A DNA stretch of 52,085 bases, from the NCBI GenBank assembly GCA_944377745.1, contig CALWFV010000021.1, forward strand, positions 1 through 52,085. The letters run 5' to 3'. This document shows, one piece after another, positions 8,706-17,876 of the stretch; the stretch's first letter is position 1, and each line of letters starts with the position of its first letter. The notes beneath the pieces were generated by a model. It was given only the letters and a program-made list of their open reading frames with translations, searched no databases and was not told the DNA's origin. Made by a program: the position numbers and the translations under genes. The DNA is from an uncultured Mediterraneibacter sp. (lineage in GTDB: Bacteria; Bacillota; Clostridia; Lachnospirales; Lachnospiraceae).

Positions 8706-8781
8706 GACCCCCCTGAATTTCTTCCAATTTTAAGAGTGTTTGCTGAAAAAAATAAATATTTCTCGTTCTTAACCGGTCATA

Positions 8782-8810
8782 TTGACTTAGATCATGCAAA
8801 GTCATACCAT
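8782..8810 (+). promoter_or_regulatory. Candidate promoter of the glutamate dehydrogenase gene
   Basis: TTGACT (8782-8787), a 17-base spacer and TACCAT (8805-8810), 52 bases ahead of the start codon. Confidence 0.5.
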
Positions 8811-8862
8811 TGCATTCAGTTGATGCGCAGCAACAAAACATGCAGCAAAGGAGAATCAGAAA

Positions 8863-10122
8863 ATGTCACATTCTTACAATCCATATACCAACGTGATCGA
8901 TACGATGACAAAAGCAATGGAGCTTGGCCATATCGATCAGTCCATGTTCGAGATACTGAAAAATCCCCAGCGGGAGACAAAAGTATATCTTCCTGTTGAG
9001 ATGGATGACGGTACTGTCAGAGTTTTCGAAGGGTATCGTGTCCAGCACTCCAACATCCGCGGACCCTTCAAGGGCGGGATCCGTTATCATCAGAACTGCG
9101 ATCTGGACGAGGTAAAGGCACTTGCCACATGGATGACCCTGAAATGTGCTGTCGCCGACATTCCATACGGCGGAGCAAAGGGCGGGATCCAGGTGGATCC
9201 TCACACTCTTTCCCCAAGAGAACTCCGTAATCTGACACGCCGTTACACCTTTGCCATCGCCCCGATCATCGGTGCCGATACTGATATCCCTGCGCCGGAT
9301 GTCAATACCAATGCACAGACCATGGCATGGGTGCTTGATACCTACAGCCAGCTGAAAGGACATCCCTGCCCCGGCGTAGTGACCGGAAAACCGGTTGAGC
9401 TGGGAGGTTCCAGAGGAAGAAATTCCGCAACAGGCCGGGGTGTCGTGATCAGCACAAAACTTCTGCTCGCTCTGAGCGGGAAAAAACTTGCAGGTACTAC
9501 CGTTGCCATTCAGGGCATGGGGAATGTGGGCGCCAACGCTGCACGGGTCTTCTATCACAGAGGGGTAAAAGTCCTGGCTATAAGCGACGTTTCCGGAGGG
9601 CTGTTCTGCAAAGACGGCCTTGATATCGATACGATCTCCGTCTTCCTGGAAAAGGATGGCGCTCTGTTGAAGGATTATGACGCGCCGGGTGTGGAGCATA
9701 TTTCCAATGCAGAAGTCCTCACCTGCAAATGCGACGTGCTCGTTCCTGCTGCTCTGGAGAATCAGATCACAGCCGAGAATGCAGGAGATCTGAACTGTTC
9801 CTGTATCGTAGAGGCCGCCAACGGACCGACCACCGAGGAGGCTGACGCTATCCTCGAAAAAAGAGGAATCACGCTGATCCCGGATATCTTCGCCAACAGC
9901 GGCGGGGTCATCGTCTCTTACTTCGAATGGGTACAGAACATTCAGGAGCTGACCTGGGATCGGGATCAGGTTAATGAAATGCTGGAGAAACTGATGAGCA
10001 GATCTTTCCAGAGCATCCTTGACGTAACAGAAGAATGTCACTGTACCTTCAGGATGGCAGCTTATATCGTCGCACTCCGGAAACTGGTGACAGCAGAAAA
10101 AATGAAGGGGATCTTCCCGTAA
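8863..10122 (+). CDS. gdhA: Glutamate dehydrogenase (Glu/Leu/Phe/Val dehydrogenase family)
   Basis: A 419-residue soluble enzyme that interconverts glutamate and 2-oxoglutarate plus ammonia. The substrate domain has RGPFKGGIRYH and the catalytic lysine in PYGGAKGG (Lys106). The Rossmann domain shows GMGNVGANAARVFYHRG, and VEAANGPTT and the late NSGGVIVSYFEW are family signatures. The length fits the short hexameric NAD-type enzymes of Clostridia, which mostly run in the catabolic direction. The start has AAAGGAG eight bases upstream. It is divergent from an Lrp/AsnC regulator, a natural link to amino acid supply. Substrate preference (glutamate versus leucine or valine) cannot be fixed by eye. 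Confidence 0.9.
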   Translation: MSHSYNPYTNVIDTMTKAMELGHIDQSMFEILKNPQRETKVYLPVEMDDGTVRVFEGYRVQHSNIRGPFKGGIRYHQNCDLDEVKALATWMTLKCAVADIPYGGAKGGIQVDPHTLSPRELRNLTRRYTFAIAPIIGADTDIPAPDVNTNAQTMAWVLDTYSQLKGHPCPGVVTGKPVELGGSRGRNSATGRGVVISTKLLLALSGKKLAGTTVAIQGMGNVGANAARVFYHRGVKVLAISDVSGGLFCKDGLDIDTISVFLEKDGALLKDYDAPGVEHISNAEVLTCKCDVLVPAALENQITAENAGDLNCSCIVEAANGPTTEEADAILEKRGITLIPDIFANSGGVIVSYFEWVQNIQELTWDRDQVNEMLEKLMSRSFQSILDVTEECHCTFRMAAYIVALRKLVTAEKMKGIFP

Positions 10123-10186
10123 AACATACTGTTCTCCGCTCCTTCTTCTTTCTCTGTCCATTATCCGTTCAGTTACCTTTGCTTTT

Positions 10187-11557
10187 TCACGCCTCCCGGG
10201 CCCGCGCCTGAAGCTGCAGGATGCACTTCTTCCTCACAAACCAGAAGCAGACCGCCTGCATGATGATGGTCGCGATCCAGGATCCCGGGTAGGAAATAAA
10301 CAGGAAATACAATGACCTGTGATGCGGGAAGAACACATAGATCCACAGGACTCTGGTTCCCACCGTACCGATCACGGACAGCACCATCGGTACCGCTGAA
10401 TGCCCCATTCCCCGCAAAGCGCCGGGAATCAGATCCATGATCCCGCAGAGGAAATAGGGAACCGTTGTGATTGACAGGATCTCCAGTCCGCATCGGATCA
10501 CTTCCTTATCCGAAGTATATATTCCAAGAAGCTGTGTTCCGAACACATAGGCGCCCACTCCTAGAACGGCCGCCGCTCCTGCCGAAAGGATCACACAGTC
10601 CAGAAGCACACGGTCCATACGCTTCTGTTTTCCAACACTGTAGTTCTGACTGGTAAAACTCATGCATGCCTGGGTGACCGCGTTCACCGACACATAGAGA
10701 AATCCCAGGATATTGTTCGCCGCCGTATAACCGGCCATCGCCGTGGATCCGAAGGAGTTGACGGAGGACTGGAGCAGTGCGTTTGAAAAATTGATCACCG
10801 TGCTCTGGATCCCTGCCGGGATTCCCACCTGGAAAATCCGCTTCATGTAGACCCATTTCAAGGTCAGCTTCGAAAACCGGAGCTGATAGCTTCCCTCCGA
10901 CTTATAAAGACAGCGGAGGACCAGGATGCAGGAAATGAACTGGGAACTGACCGTACCGATGGCCACGCCGGCTACACCCAGCGGGATCACGATCACCAGC
11001 AGCAGGTCCAGCGCCACATTTGCCATTCCCGCAGCAGCAAGGAACATCAGCGGACGTTTTGTATCTCCCACCGCCCGAAGGATCGCGGCGCCATAGTTAT
11101 AAAGCATGAAGAAAGGCATCCCGCCGAAATAGATCCGCATATATGTCACAGAAAGATCGATCACATCTGCAGGCGTGTCCATCAGTTCCAGAGCGAACCT
11201 GGACATGCCGATCCCCACAAAGATCATAATGATCCCGCTGACCAGCGCAAGCGCGATCGAGGTATGTACCGATTCCGACATTTCTCTGTCCCGCCCCGCC
11301 GCGAAATATCTTGCCGCCAGGACATTTGCCCCCAGAGATATCCCGATAAAAAGATTTGTGAAAATGCTGATCAGCGCTGTTGTCGATCCCACCGCCGCAA
11401 GAGCCTGGCTGCTGTCAAACCGTCCTACCACGATGATGTCCACTGCGTTGAACATCAGCTGCAGGATGCTGGAGAGCATCAGCGGCAGAGAAAACGAGAT
11501 CAGCTTGTCCATGATGGATCCGTTGCACATATCAATCTCATATTTACTGTGTTTCAC
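10187..11557 (-). CDS. MATE family efflux transporter
   Basis: A 456-residue membrane protein with about twelve hydrophobic segments and the two-fold repeat of the MATE family. It starts with the common pattern GSIMDKLISFSLPLMLSSILQLMFNAVDIIVVG. Members export cationic drugs, metabolites or peptides using a sodium or proton gradient; the substrate here is unknown. The start is probably GTG at 11557, with AGGGGTGA about six bases upstream. It stands between metY (same strand, separated by a 29-bp perfect palindrome) and gdhA (convergent). Confidence 0.88.
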   Translation of the reverse strand: MKHSKYEIDMCNGSIMDKLISFSLPLMLSSILQLMFNAVDIIVVGRFDSSQALAAVGSTTALISIFTNLFIGISLGANVLAARYFAAGRDREMSESVHTSIALALVSGIIMIFVGIGMSRFALELMDTPADVIDLSVTYMRIYFGGMPFFMLYNYGAAILRAVGDTKRPLMFLAAAGMANVALDLLLVIVIPLGVAGVAIGTVSSQFISCILVLRCLYKSEGSYQLRFSKLTLKWVYMKRIFQVGIPAGIQSTVINFSNALLQSSVNSFGSTAMAGYTAANNILGFLYVSVNAVTQACMSFTSQNYSVGKQKRMDRVLLDCVILSAGAAAVLGVGAYVFGTQLLGIYTSDKEVIRCGLEILSITTVPYFLCGIMDLIPGALRGMGHSAVPMVLSVIGTVGTRVLWIYVFFPHHRSLYFLFISYPGSWIATIIMQAVCFWFVRKKCILQLQARAREA

Positions 11558-11583
11558 TTTCAGTCACCCCTGTATTTCTTGTA

Positions 11584-11646
11584 TAAGATAACGTCGGTGT
11601 CAAAGGAAACAGGATCTCTGTTTCCTTTGACACCGACGTTATCTTA
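11584..11646. repeat. Perfect 29-bp inverted repeat with five-base loop
   Basis: Left arm 11584-11612, loop GATCT 11613-11617, right arm 11618-11646, with no mismatch. The arm contains GTCGGTGTCAAAGGAAACAG. It lies 19 bases after the metY stop and 27 bases before the MATE start. There is no T-run on the minus strand after it, so it is not a textbook intrinsic terminator, though it would form a very stable hairpin. Confidence 0.85.
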
Positions 11647-11665
11647 GCTCTTTCTACTGCGTTCG

Positions 11666-12973
11666 TCAATAGCTGACCGCGTCAAATGCCGACTCCAGCG
11701 CGGCGATCAGGTCCTCTGCTTTTTCGATCCCGATGGAAAGGCGGATCGTGTTCGGCCGAATTCCCTGTTCTCTCAGTTCTTCCGGGGTGCACTGACTGTG
11801 TGTTGTGGTTGCCGGGTGGATTACCAGAGACTTTACATCCGCCACATTTGCAAGCAGAGAAAAGATCGGAAGATGATCGATAAATTTCTTCGCCGTATCT
11901 CCATCCCCTTTGATCTCGAATGTGAAAATAGATCCTCCTCCGTTCGGAAAGTATTTCTCATACAGCGCATGGGTCGGTTCGCTCTCAAGAGACGGGTGAT
12001 GAACCGCCTCCACCAGTGGATGCGCTGCCAGATATTCCACTATCTTCAGTGCGTTTTCCACATGCCGCTCCACGCGCAGAGACAGCGTCTCCAGGCCCTG
12101 AAGGAGAAGAAATGCATGGAAGGGCGACAGCACAGCCCCCGTATCGCGGAGAAGCACAGCCCTCACATATGTGACAAAAGCGCTTCCCGGAGCCGCATCC
12201 ACAAATGAGACTCCGTGGTAGCTGGGATTGGGCTCAGAAATCCAGGGATATTTTCCGGAATCTTTCCAGTCAAAATTTCCTCCCTCAATGATCACTCCGC
12301 CCAGAGTCGTTCCGTGTCCGCCGATAAATTTTGTGGCGGAATGGATCACAATATCCGCACCGTATTCAACAGGCCGGATCAGATAAGGGGTGGCAAAGGT
12401 GGAGTCCACCACCAGCGGGATCCCGTGCCTGTGCGCGATTCCGGCAAGTTCCTCCAGATCCGCCACATTGGAATTGGGATTTCCCAGCGTTTCCACAAAA
12501 ATCGCCTTTGTATTCTCCCGGATCGCTGCCTCAAACGCTCCCTCTTCCTCCGGATCCACAAACGTGGCTGTGATGCCGCTGGTCAGGGGCAGAGTATGTG
12601 CCAGAAGATTATAGGTTCCCCCATAGATGGTCTTAGACGCCACAATATGCTCTCCTGCCTTTGCCAGCGCCTGAAAAGTGTAGGTGATCGCCGCCGCGCC
12701 TGACGCAGTCGCGAGCGCTGCTGTCCCGTTCTCCAATGCTGCGATCCGCCGCTCGAACACTTCCTCCGTCGGATTGGTCATCCTGCTGTAAATATTTCCC
12801 GACTGCTTCAGAGCGAACAGATCCTCCGCATGACGGCAGTCCTCAAACACGAAGGATGTGGATGCATAGATCGGGACTGCCCTGGCGCCTGTCGCCGGAT
12901 CTGCCTGCTCCTGTCCGATATGAATCTGCTTTGTCTCAAAACCCCAGTTTTCTGATTTTCTGATGTCTGCCAT
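11666..12973 (-). CDS. metY: O-acetylhomoserine aminocarboxypropyltransferase (sulfhydrylase)
   Basis: A 435-residue PLP enzyme of the Cys/Met metabolism family. It makes homocysteine from O-acetylhomoserine and sulfide, or cysteine from O-acetylserine. The PLP lysine is in [11 protein letters not shown] (Lys215). The N-terminal [11 protein letters not shown] and the [11 protein letters not shown]-type stretch (IYSRMTNPT) are typical, and the length fits MetY (about 425-435) rather than MetB (about 380). A strong AAGGAGG lies upstream. No SAM riboswitch or T-box was seen in the 170-base leader. The gene appears to be monocistronic. Confidence 0.9.
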   Translation of the reverse strand: MADIRKSENWGFETKQIHIGQEQADPATGARAVPIYASTSFVFEDCRHAEDLFALKQSGNIYSRMTNPTEEVFERRIAALENGTAALATASGAAAITYTFQALAKAGEHIVASKTIYGGTYNLLAHTLPLTSGITATFVDPEEEGAFEAAIRENTKAIFVETLGNPNSNVADLEELAGIAHRHGIPLVVDSTFATPYLIRPVEYGADIVIHSATKFIGGHGTTLGGVIIEGGNFDWKDSGKYPWISEPNPSYHGVSFVDAAPGSAFVTYVRAVLLRDTGAVLSPFHAFLLLQGLETLSLRVERHVENALKIVEYLAAHPLVEAVHHPSLESEPTHALYEKYFPNGGGSIFTFEIKGDGDTAKKFIDHLPIFSLLANVADVKSLVIHPATTTHSQCTPEELREQGIRPNTIRLSIGIEKAEDLIAALESAFDAVSY

Positions 12974-13100
12974 GATGAATTCCTCCTTAACTCTGCAGTT
13001 CTGCTTCCTGCCGGACTGCCGATCCTGATATCTTCTTAATTTCTTTCCTGGTTTCTGCGACTATCCTATCATACCGGTTCTATTTTCCGCCAATACATAT

Positions 13101-13138
13101 AAAAAATATCCGGCTATAGTTTAAAACTATAACCGGAT
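13101..13138 (-). terminator. Intrinsic terminator of the flavodoxin gene
   Basis: A near-perfect 15-bp palindrome, 13108-13122 with 13124-13138, one C/T change. On the minus strand it is followed by ATTTTTT (13107-13101). It lies just after the flavodoxin stop. Confidence 0.8.
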
Positions 13139-13146
13139 AATCTTTT

Positions 13147-13620
13147 TTACAGGCTTTCCACCCATTTTTTCAGTTCAGTCACCGATGGAGTTCCATTGAG
13201 AAGCTTGCCTTCCCTGATCTCCGCTCCCGGACAGCTCGGCGCAAGTGCCTGGGCTGTCTTACCAAGCCCGCTGCCTCCTGACGTCGCGAAAAGGATGATC
13301 TCCTTTCCCGCAAAATCGTAGCTCTCCAGAAATGTATTGATGATGGTCGGAGCCACATACCACCAGATCGGAAATCCCAGGAAGATTCTGTCATAAGATG
13401 CAATATCCGCATCTCTGTCAGCGAGTTCCGGACGGAATGCCCTGTCGTTCATCTCCACAGAACTGCGGGACTTCTTGTCCATCCAGTTCAAATCCGCCGA
13501 TGTATAGGGAACTGCAGGTTTTATCTCATAGAGGTCTGCTCCGGCCGCTTCCGCAAGCCGTTTTGCCGTCTGCTCTGTCGTTCCGCTTGCTGAAAAATAT
13601 GCCACAAGTGTCTTGCTCAT
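13147..13620 (-). CDS. Flavodoxin
   Basis: A 157-residue FMN-binding electron carrier of the short-chain type. The phosphate-binding loop is SASGTTEQTAKRLAE (residues 10-24), and the flavin-flanking segments are FLGFPIWWYVAPTIINTFLE and FATSGGSGLGKT. This sequence style is common in Lachnospiraceae proteins annotated flavodoxin or NAD(P)H-dependent oxidoreductase. A GAGGAG site precedes the ATG. The remnant aldo/keto reductase upstream on the same strand is not linked closely (150 bases). It has its own terminator, so it is likely a single-gene unit. Confidence 0.87.
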   Translation of the reverse strand: MSKTLVAYFSASGTTEQTAKRLAEAAGADLYEIKPAVPYTSADLNWMDKKSRSSVEMNDRAFRPELADRDADIASYDRIFLGFPIWWYVAPTIINTFLESYDFAGKEIILFATSGGSGLGKTAQALAPSCPGAEIREGKLLNGTPSVTELKKWVESL

Positions 13621-13769
13621 AATATCGTCTCCTCTTTTATTTTTTTGTCGATATCATTATAAATCTTCCCCGAGCAGCTGTCTAATGCTTATCTTTCATC
13701 CGAAGTCATGCCTGTTGTGCATAATTCAGCCATTTTCTTTTCCTGTCTCATTCCCGTCCCATTCACTGG

Positions 13770-14426
13770 CTACTTCCCGAATATCTCTTTTGCCTGTTTC
13801 ATATTTTCCATAATGGGTACTCCGAAGGGGCATCTCGTCTCACAGGCTCCGCACCGGATGCACTCTCCCCCGTGGTGAGGGAGCACCTCGTAGTGTTCCC
13901 TTACTGTCTCGGGCACAGTCCCCTGAGCTTTCGCCAGATTCAGAAATTTCGTGACAGATGCCACGTCGATCTTTTTCGGACAGAGGGAGCAGTGACTGCA
14001 GTACATACAGTGCCCTTCCCAGCTGATCTTCGGGAAAGAAGCAAACGCCATGGCATAATCACGTTTCGCCTCCGTTGCATCTTCATAGGCCGTACTGGTC
14101 CGCAGCTGCTCCACGCTGTGTGCTCCTGCAAGGACGGTTGCCACAGCCGGACGGGTCAGAGCATAGTGGATACACTGGTTTACCGTCAGGGCCTTTCCTG
14201 CCGGAGAAAGTTTCTCATCCAGAAGGTCGCCTCCTCCGAAAGCCTTCATGACTGCGATTCCCACGCCCAGCCGCTGGCATGTCTCGTAGAGTTCCTGTCT
14301 TTCAGGATCCATATTGACCAGATGGTCTTCATAGTTTTTTTCCGCCCACAATTCTTCCACATCCACGCTTGCAGGCTGCAGGTCATAGCACGGATTCACG
14401 CTGAACATCAGCACCTCAACGCCCCC
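13770..14426 (-). pseudogene. Aldo/keto reductase with C-terminal ferredoxin domain, N-terminal half deleted
   Basis: About 214 residues match only the C-terminal half of an iron-sulfur aldo/keto reductase (family length about 370-390). VEVLMFSVNPCYDLQP is followed by the TIM-barrel end (GVGIAVMKAFGGG, ATVLAGAHSVEQL) and two cluster motifs, CMYCSHCSLC and CIRCGACETRCPFGVP. Upstream of about 14426 the homologous frame is lost and hits a stop within a few codons; the catalytic Asp-Tyr-Lys half is missing. A GTG at 14414 could act as a start but has no good ribosome site. The break coincides with the tail of a gene on the other strand. Confidence 0.8.
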
Positions 14427-14428
14427 GC

Positions 14429-14524
14429 GATGAAAAGATCATCATCCCGCACCGAAGCTGGATCCAGATCATTGACCAGAAGGCACTGGAAGCTTACTGC
14501 TCCTCTGAAACACTGCAATCCTGA
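14429..14524 (+). pseudogene. C-terminal remnant of a plus-strand gene, possibly a Crp/Fnr-type regulator
   Basis: The frame from 14429 to the TGA at 14522-14524 reads DEKIIIPHRSWIQIIDQ and then KALEAYC before a short tail. A perfect 11-bp terminator follows at once, as expected for a real gene end. The pattern (strand, turn, strand, then DxxALEAY) resembles the last wing of Crp/Fnr regulators, but this identification is weak. The frame upstream runs into the aldo/keto reductase remnant, so a deletion has fused two gene tails near 14426-14429. Confidence 0.45.
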
Positions 14525-14526
14525 CT

Positions 14527-14566
14527 ATGCCGGCAGAGAATCGGCACTGTTCTGCCGGCATTTTTT
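14527..14566 (+). terminator. Intrinsic terminator after the plus-strand remnant
   Basis: ATGCCGGCAGA (14527-14537) pairs with TCTGCCGGCAT (14551-14561), followed by a run of T. Confidence 0.85.
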
Positions 14567-14668
14567 CTCTTTGCTTTCCTGTCTATATTATCATGCTCCC
14601 TCAATTTTTTCTGTAACATTGTTTACAGTTTTCACAATCAGTTTTTTCAACTTTGTGCAAAATTGCCT

Positions 14669-14697
14669 TTGATACCTGAATGGAAATTGTATAAAAT
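14669..14697 (+). promoter_or_regulatory. Promoter of the second DUF2798 gene
   Basis: TTGATA (14669-14674), a 17-base spacer and TAAAAT (14692-14697). Confidence 0.6.
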
Positions 14698-14704
14698 AAT
14701 ATTT

Positions 14705-14757
14705 GACGTGTGGCATTCTACTGCGTAAATCCAGTTGAATTCCACACGTCTTTTTTT
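14705..14757 (+). terminator. Leader terminator (candidate attenuator) before the DUF2798 gene
   Basis: GACGTGTGG (14705-14713) pairs perfectly with CCACACGTC (14742-14750), extended inward by ATTC/GAAT, and is followed by seven T (14751-14757). It lies between the promoter at 14669-14697 and the start codon at 14786, so transcription must pass or disrupt it for the gene to be expressed. Confidence 0.7.
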
Positions 14758-14785
14758 AACCAAAATACGAAAGGAGCAGATACAA

Positions 14786-15292
14786 ATGCCAAAAAACAAA
14801 ACACGGGGAATCATTTTCGGGATCATCATGTCCTATGCCATGGCATACGGCATGGAGGTCTACAATATCGCCATCAAGGAAGGGATAAATCTGACAGCCG
14901 GCGGATTCAGCAATATGACAAATATCATATTCCGGGATGCACTAGTTGAAACGCTCTACATGGGTGTTCTTGTCATTTTGTTTTCCAGTCTCTGGGGGAA
15001 CCGGGTCGGCGCTGCGTTCGCCGCAAGACACTGTGATCCGAAAAGTGACAACCCTTACATATGCCTGCTCCTGCGTCAGGCCGGCACAGTCGCCATCATG
15101 TGCCCTACAATGAGTCTTGCGGCATCCATACTTTTCAACATTATTATGGCGGGAGCACCGCTTTCGCAGCTTCCCGCCATCTGGGTCGGAACCCTTCTGA
15201 AGAACTTCCCGATGGCGTTTTTCTGGAACATGTTCGCCGCAGCTCCGTTTACACACTGGATCTTCGGAAAGATCTTCCCTGATCACAAATAA
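14786..15292 (+). CDS. DUF2798 family membrane protein, second copy
   Basis: A 168-residue membrane protein with four hydrophobic stretches (about 8-28, 48-72, 92-118 and 128-155), function unknown. The start at 14786 has AAAGGAG about ten bases upstream; in-frame codons to 14735 fall inside the leader terminator and are not expected to be translated. The end (LLKNFPMAFFWNMFAAAP) matches the paralogue at 3186-3680. The leader holds a perfect terminator hairpin, suggesting attenuation. It is convergent with the ribonucleotide reductase gene. Confidence 0.75.
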   Translation: MPKNKTRGIIFGIIMSYAMAYGMEVYNIAIKEGINLTAGGFSNMTNIIFRDALVETLYMGVLVILFSSLWGNRVGAAFAARHCDPKSDNPYICLLLRQAGTVAIMCPTMSLAASILFNIIMAGAPLSQLPAIWVGTLLKNFPMAFFWNMFAAAPFTHWIFGKIFPDHK

Positions 15293-15388
15293 ATGAGTTT
15301 CTTCAGACTGTTCGAAGATACCTACATTGTCACACCTGTTTCTTATCGGTGCTCTGCAAAAATCACACACCGATCTTTCCTCAAATGA

Positions 15389-17686
15389 TCATAAACATTT
15401 GCTCCATCCGCAGCACTTGCAGATATTGCATCCTTCTTCAAAAACAAGCGGTTCCCCGCATTCCGGACAGTACATCTTGTCTGTCTCCGCCTCCGAATTC
15501 ACAGCCTTCGGCTTCGGCGCTTTCTGGATCTTGCGCGCGGCCTTCACTGTTCCTTCTTCGTTTTTCGCCCCAAGTTCCTCCTGCATCTCACTGTACATAT
15601 CCATCAGGGCATTCCCGACCGCCATCGGGCAGCATGCCCCCTTGCTGGTATCTTTTCTTGATACGCGCCGCGCTGTATAGGACGGACATGATCCGCTGGA
15701 ATTGAGCTGGTCCACGATCGTCTCGATCGGGATTCCTCCTCTGGCGCTGATGGAGATCATACGTGAAAGTCCCACCATGAAGTTGTTGCATCCACCGGTA
15801 GAGCCCTTGCTCAGATAAGTCTCAAGGAGTGCTCCGGTATGGGGATCGAACAGCGCGATACAGTGGAGGCTTCCGCAGCCTGTGGTCAGTTTCCGTTTCT
15901 TTCCTACCACATCATCTGTGACAAGAAGGATCTCGCCCCGCCTGAGTCCTTCTCCCGCAACTACCTGCCTGCTCTCCTTTTCCTTCTTCTCACTGGTATT
16001 CAGGATTCCGATCCTCTTGCAGCCGTCGCGGAAGATAGTGATACCCTTGAGACCTTTCTCATAAGCGTACATGTAAAGGTTCTCCGTCTCCTCCACCGTA
16101 AACCGGTTCGGCACGTTCACTGTAGAGCTGATCGACGCGTCAATATGGTTCTGCCACACTGACTGCATGTCGATCCTCTGTCGGTAATCCAGGGTCATCG
16201 CTGTCACGAAATAGTCCGGCAGCTCAGCATCATTCTTAAGACCGTGCTGTTTCATATAGTTCTCCACGATCTTTGTATATACTTTATAGTAGACGTCTGT
16301 CCCGTGGAGAGACTCGGTCTTGCGCTCATAATAGTTTGCATACACCGGCTCGATCCCTCCGGAGATTCCCAGCATCGTGGAAAGCGTTCCGGTGGGCGCG
16401 ATCGTAAGCAGCTGAGAGTTTCTCATACCGTATTTGCGCACCAGCTCCCTCGTCTTTTCCGTGGTGTTTGCGATGAAATACGGCGTGGTCATGATTTCCT
16501 CTGTATTGCATGCCGCAAAAGGTCCTTTTTCCTTCGCCAGCAATGCGGAAGCGGCGATAGCGGAATCTGCCATGGCAAAACCAATGTTATCGCACATCTC
16601 CACAGCATCCTCTTCTCCGTAGGTCAGTCCCAGCTTGATCAGACAGTCTGCAAGACCCATGATCCCCAGACCGATCTGTCTCCACTGTCCCACACTGTCC
16701 TGCTGCTCTTTCAGGGGATGGAGGGGAAGACCTTCCTCCAGCACCTCGTTGAGCGCCCTCACAGATACCTGAACACAGTGTTTCAGACCTTCAAAATCGA
16801 ACTGAGCATGATCTGTGAACGGATCCATAACAAACTCTGACAGGTTGATGCTTCCCAGCAGACAGCTTCCACCGGCGGGAAGGGGCTCCTCCGCACAGGG
16901 GTTCACTCCTGCATAGGAGAACTCTTTTGTATTGCTCAGAAGGTTCCAGCCTTCGATCCGATCCCAGAAAAGCGCCCCCGGTTCTGCGTAATCCCAGTTC
17001 GTCTCTGCGATCCTGTGGAACAGATCCCTCGCGTTTACAGAGCGTTCGATGATCTCTCCGGTGGCCTCCCTCTTATAATGAAGGAGATACTCTTCATTCT
17101 TTTTCACCGCTTCCATGAAATCCTCATGAATCCTCACAGAGATATTGGCCTTTGTCACTTTCTCAAGATCTGTCTTGAGATCGATAAACTCCTCCACATC
17201 CGGATGGGAGCAGTCAATGGAGATCATCAGAGCTCCCCTTCTCCCGTTCTGTCCGATGAGAGCAGTCACCAGCGAATACAGTTCCATAAATGAAACAGAG
17301 CCGCTGGTCTCTTTTGCCGCGTTGTTGATCTTTGCACCTCTCGGACTCAGTTTTGAGATATCTACCCCGCAGCCTCCTCCGTAACTGTATGTCCTTGCCA
17401 GTTTTTTTGCACAGTCAAAGATACTTTCGATATTGTCCTCCGGCGGGTCGACCACATAGCAGTTGGAGTATGTTACCTTTCTCCCCTGCTGATCCAGCCC
17501 TCTGTTGGAAAGGATCCTTCCTCCGAACAGGAACTTTTTCTTCCGTATATACTCTGCGATCTCCTCGTTCCCTCCGCTGATACGCGCAAGCCACTCATCA
17601 AAGGACTCTCCTTCATTGCAGTATTTTTTTGTCCAGATATCTGTCCCCAGCTGATTCTCTTCGCCCAGCCATTCTTCTACTGTCAT
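15389..17686 (-). CDS. nrdJ: Adenosylcobalamin-dependent (class II) ribonucleotide reductase
   Basis: A 765-residue enzyme that reduces ribonucleotides to deoxyribonucleotides without oxygen, using a B12-derived radical. The first redox cysteine is in VTYSNCYVVD (Cys76) and the radical-site motif is NPCAEEPL (Asn262, Cys264, Glu266). SYGGGCGVDIS and GSCLLGSINLSEF are also typical. The C-terminus carries the redox-relay or zinc tail (CPECG, CNICKCCGWSKC). A ribosome site (GAGGG) precedes the ATG. A 16-base NrdR-box-like dyad lies about 190 bases upstream. No B12 riboswitch was seen. The gene stands alone. Confidence 0.92.
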   Translation of the reverse strand: MTVEEWLGEENQLGTDIWTKKYCNEGESFDEWLARISGGNEEIAEYIRKKKFLFGGRILSNRGLDQQGRKVTYSNCYVVDPPEDNIESIFDCAKKLARTYSYGGGCGVDISKLSPRGAKINNAAKETSGSVSFMELYSLVTALIGQNGRRGALMISIDCSHPDVEEFIDLKTDLEKVTKANISVRIHEDFMEAVKKNEEYLLHYKREATGEIIERSVNARDLFHRIAETNWDYAEPGALFWDRIEGWNLLSNTKEFSYAGVNPCAEEPLPAGGSCLLGSINLSEFVMDPFTDHAQFDFEGLKHCVQVSVRALNEVLEEGLPLHPLKEQQDSVGQWRQIGLGIMGLADCLIKLGLTYGEEDAVEMCDNIGFAMADSAIAASALLAKEKGPFAACNTEEIMTTPYFIANTTEKTRELVRKYGMRNSQLLTIAPTGTLSTMLGISGGIEPVYANYYERKTESLHGTDVYYKVYTKIVENYMKQHGLKNDAELPDYFVTAMTLDYRQRIDMQSVWQNHIDASISSTVNVPNRFTVEETENLYMYAYEKGLKGITIFRDGCKRIGILNTSEKKEKESRQVVAGEGLRRGEILLVTDDVVGKKRKLTTGCGSLHCIALFDPHTGALLETYLSKGSTGGCNNFMVGLSRMISISARGGIPIETIVDQLNSSGSCPSYTARRVSRKDTSKGACCPMAVGNALMDMYSEMQEELGAKNEEGTVKAARKIQKAPKPKAVNSEAETDKMYCPECGEPLVFEEGCNICKCCGWSKCL

Positions 17687-17876
17687 TTTCCTATCCCTCT
17701 TTCTGCCTTTTTTCCTGTTGTTTTCCGCGCCGATGATGCAGGCTGTGCGTGTATATTCTCATCACAAAACCTGATTTTCACGTGCCCTCTTCTCCCATTC
17801 GGCGTCCGACATATAAAATGTTATCATCCCATCCCGATAATATCAAGGCTTGACATCTGGAAAAGAATTGTTCCAA

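Noticed and set aside
8866-10161. 431-codon open frame antisense to glutamate dehydrogenase
   Set aside because: It is a shadow of gdhA codon usage: no ribosome site, no recognisable domain and an amino acid composition typical of antisense frames.
12974-13146. SAM riboswitch before metY
   Set aside because: The leader is short, holds the flavodoxin terminator, and shows no SAM-box pattern.
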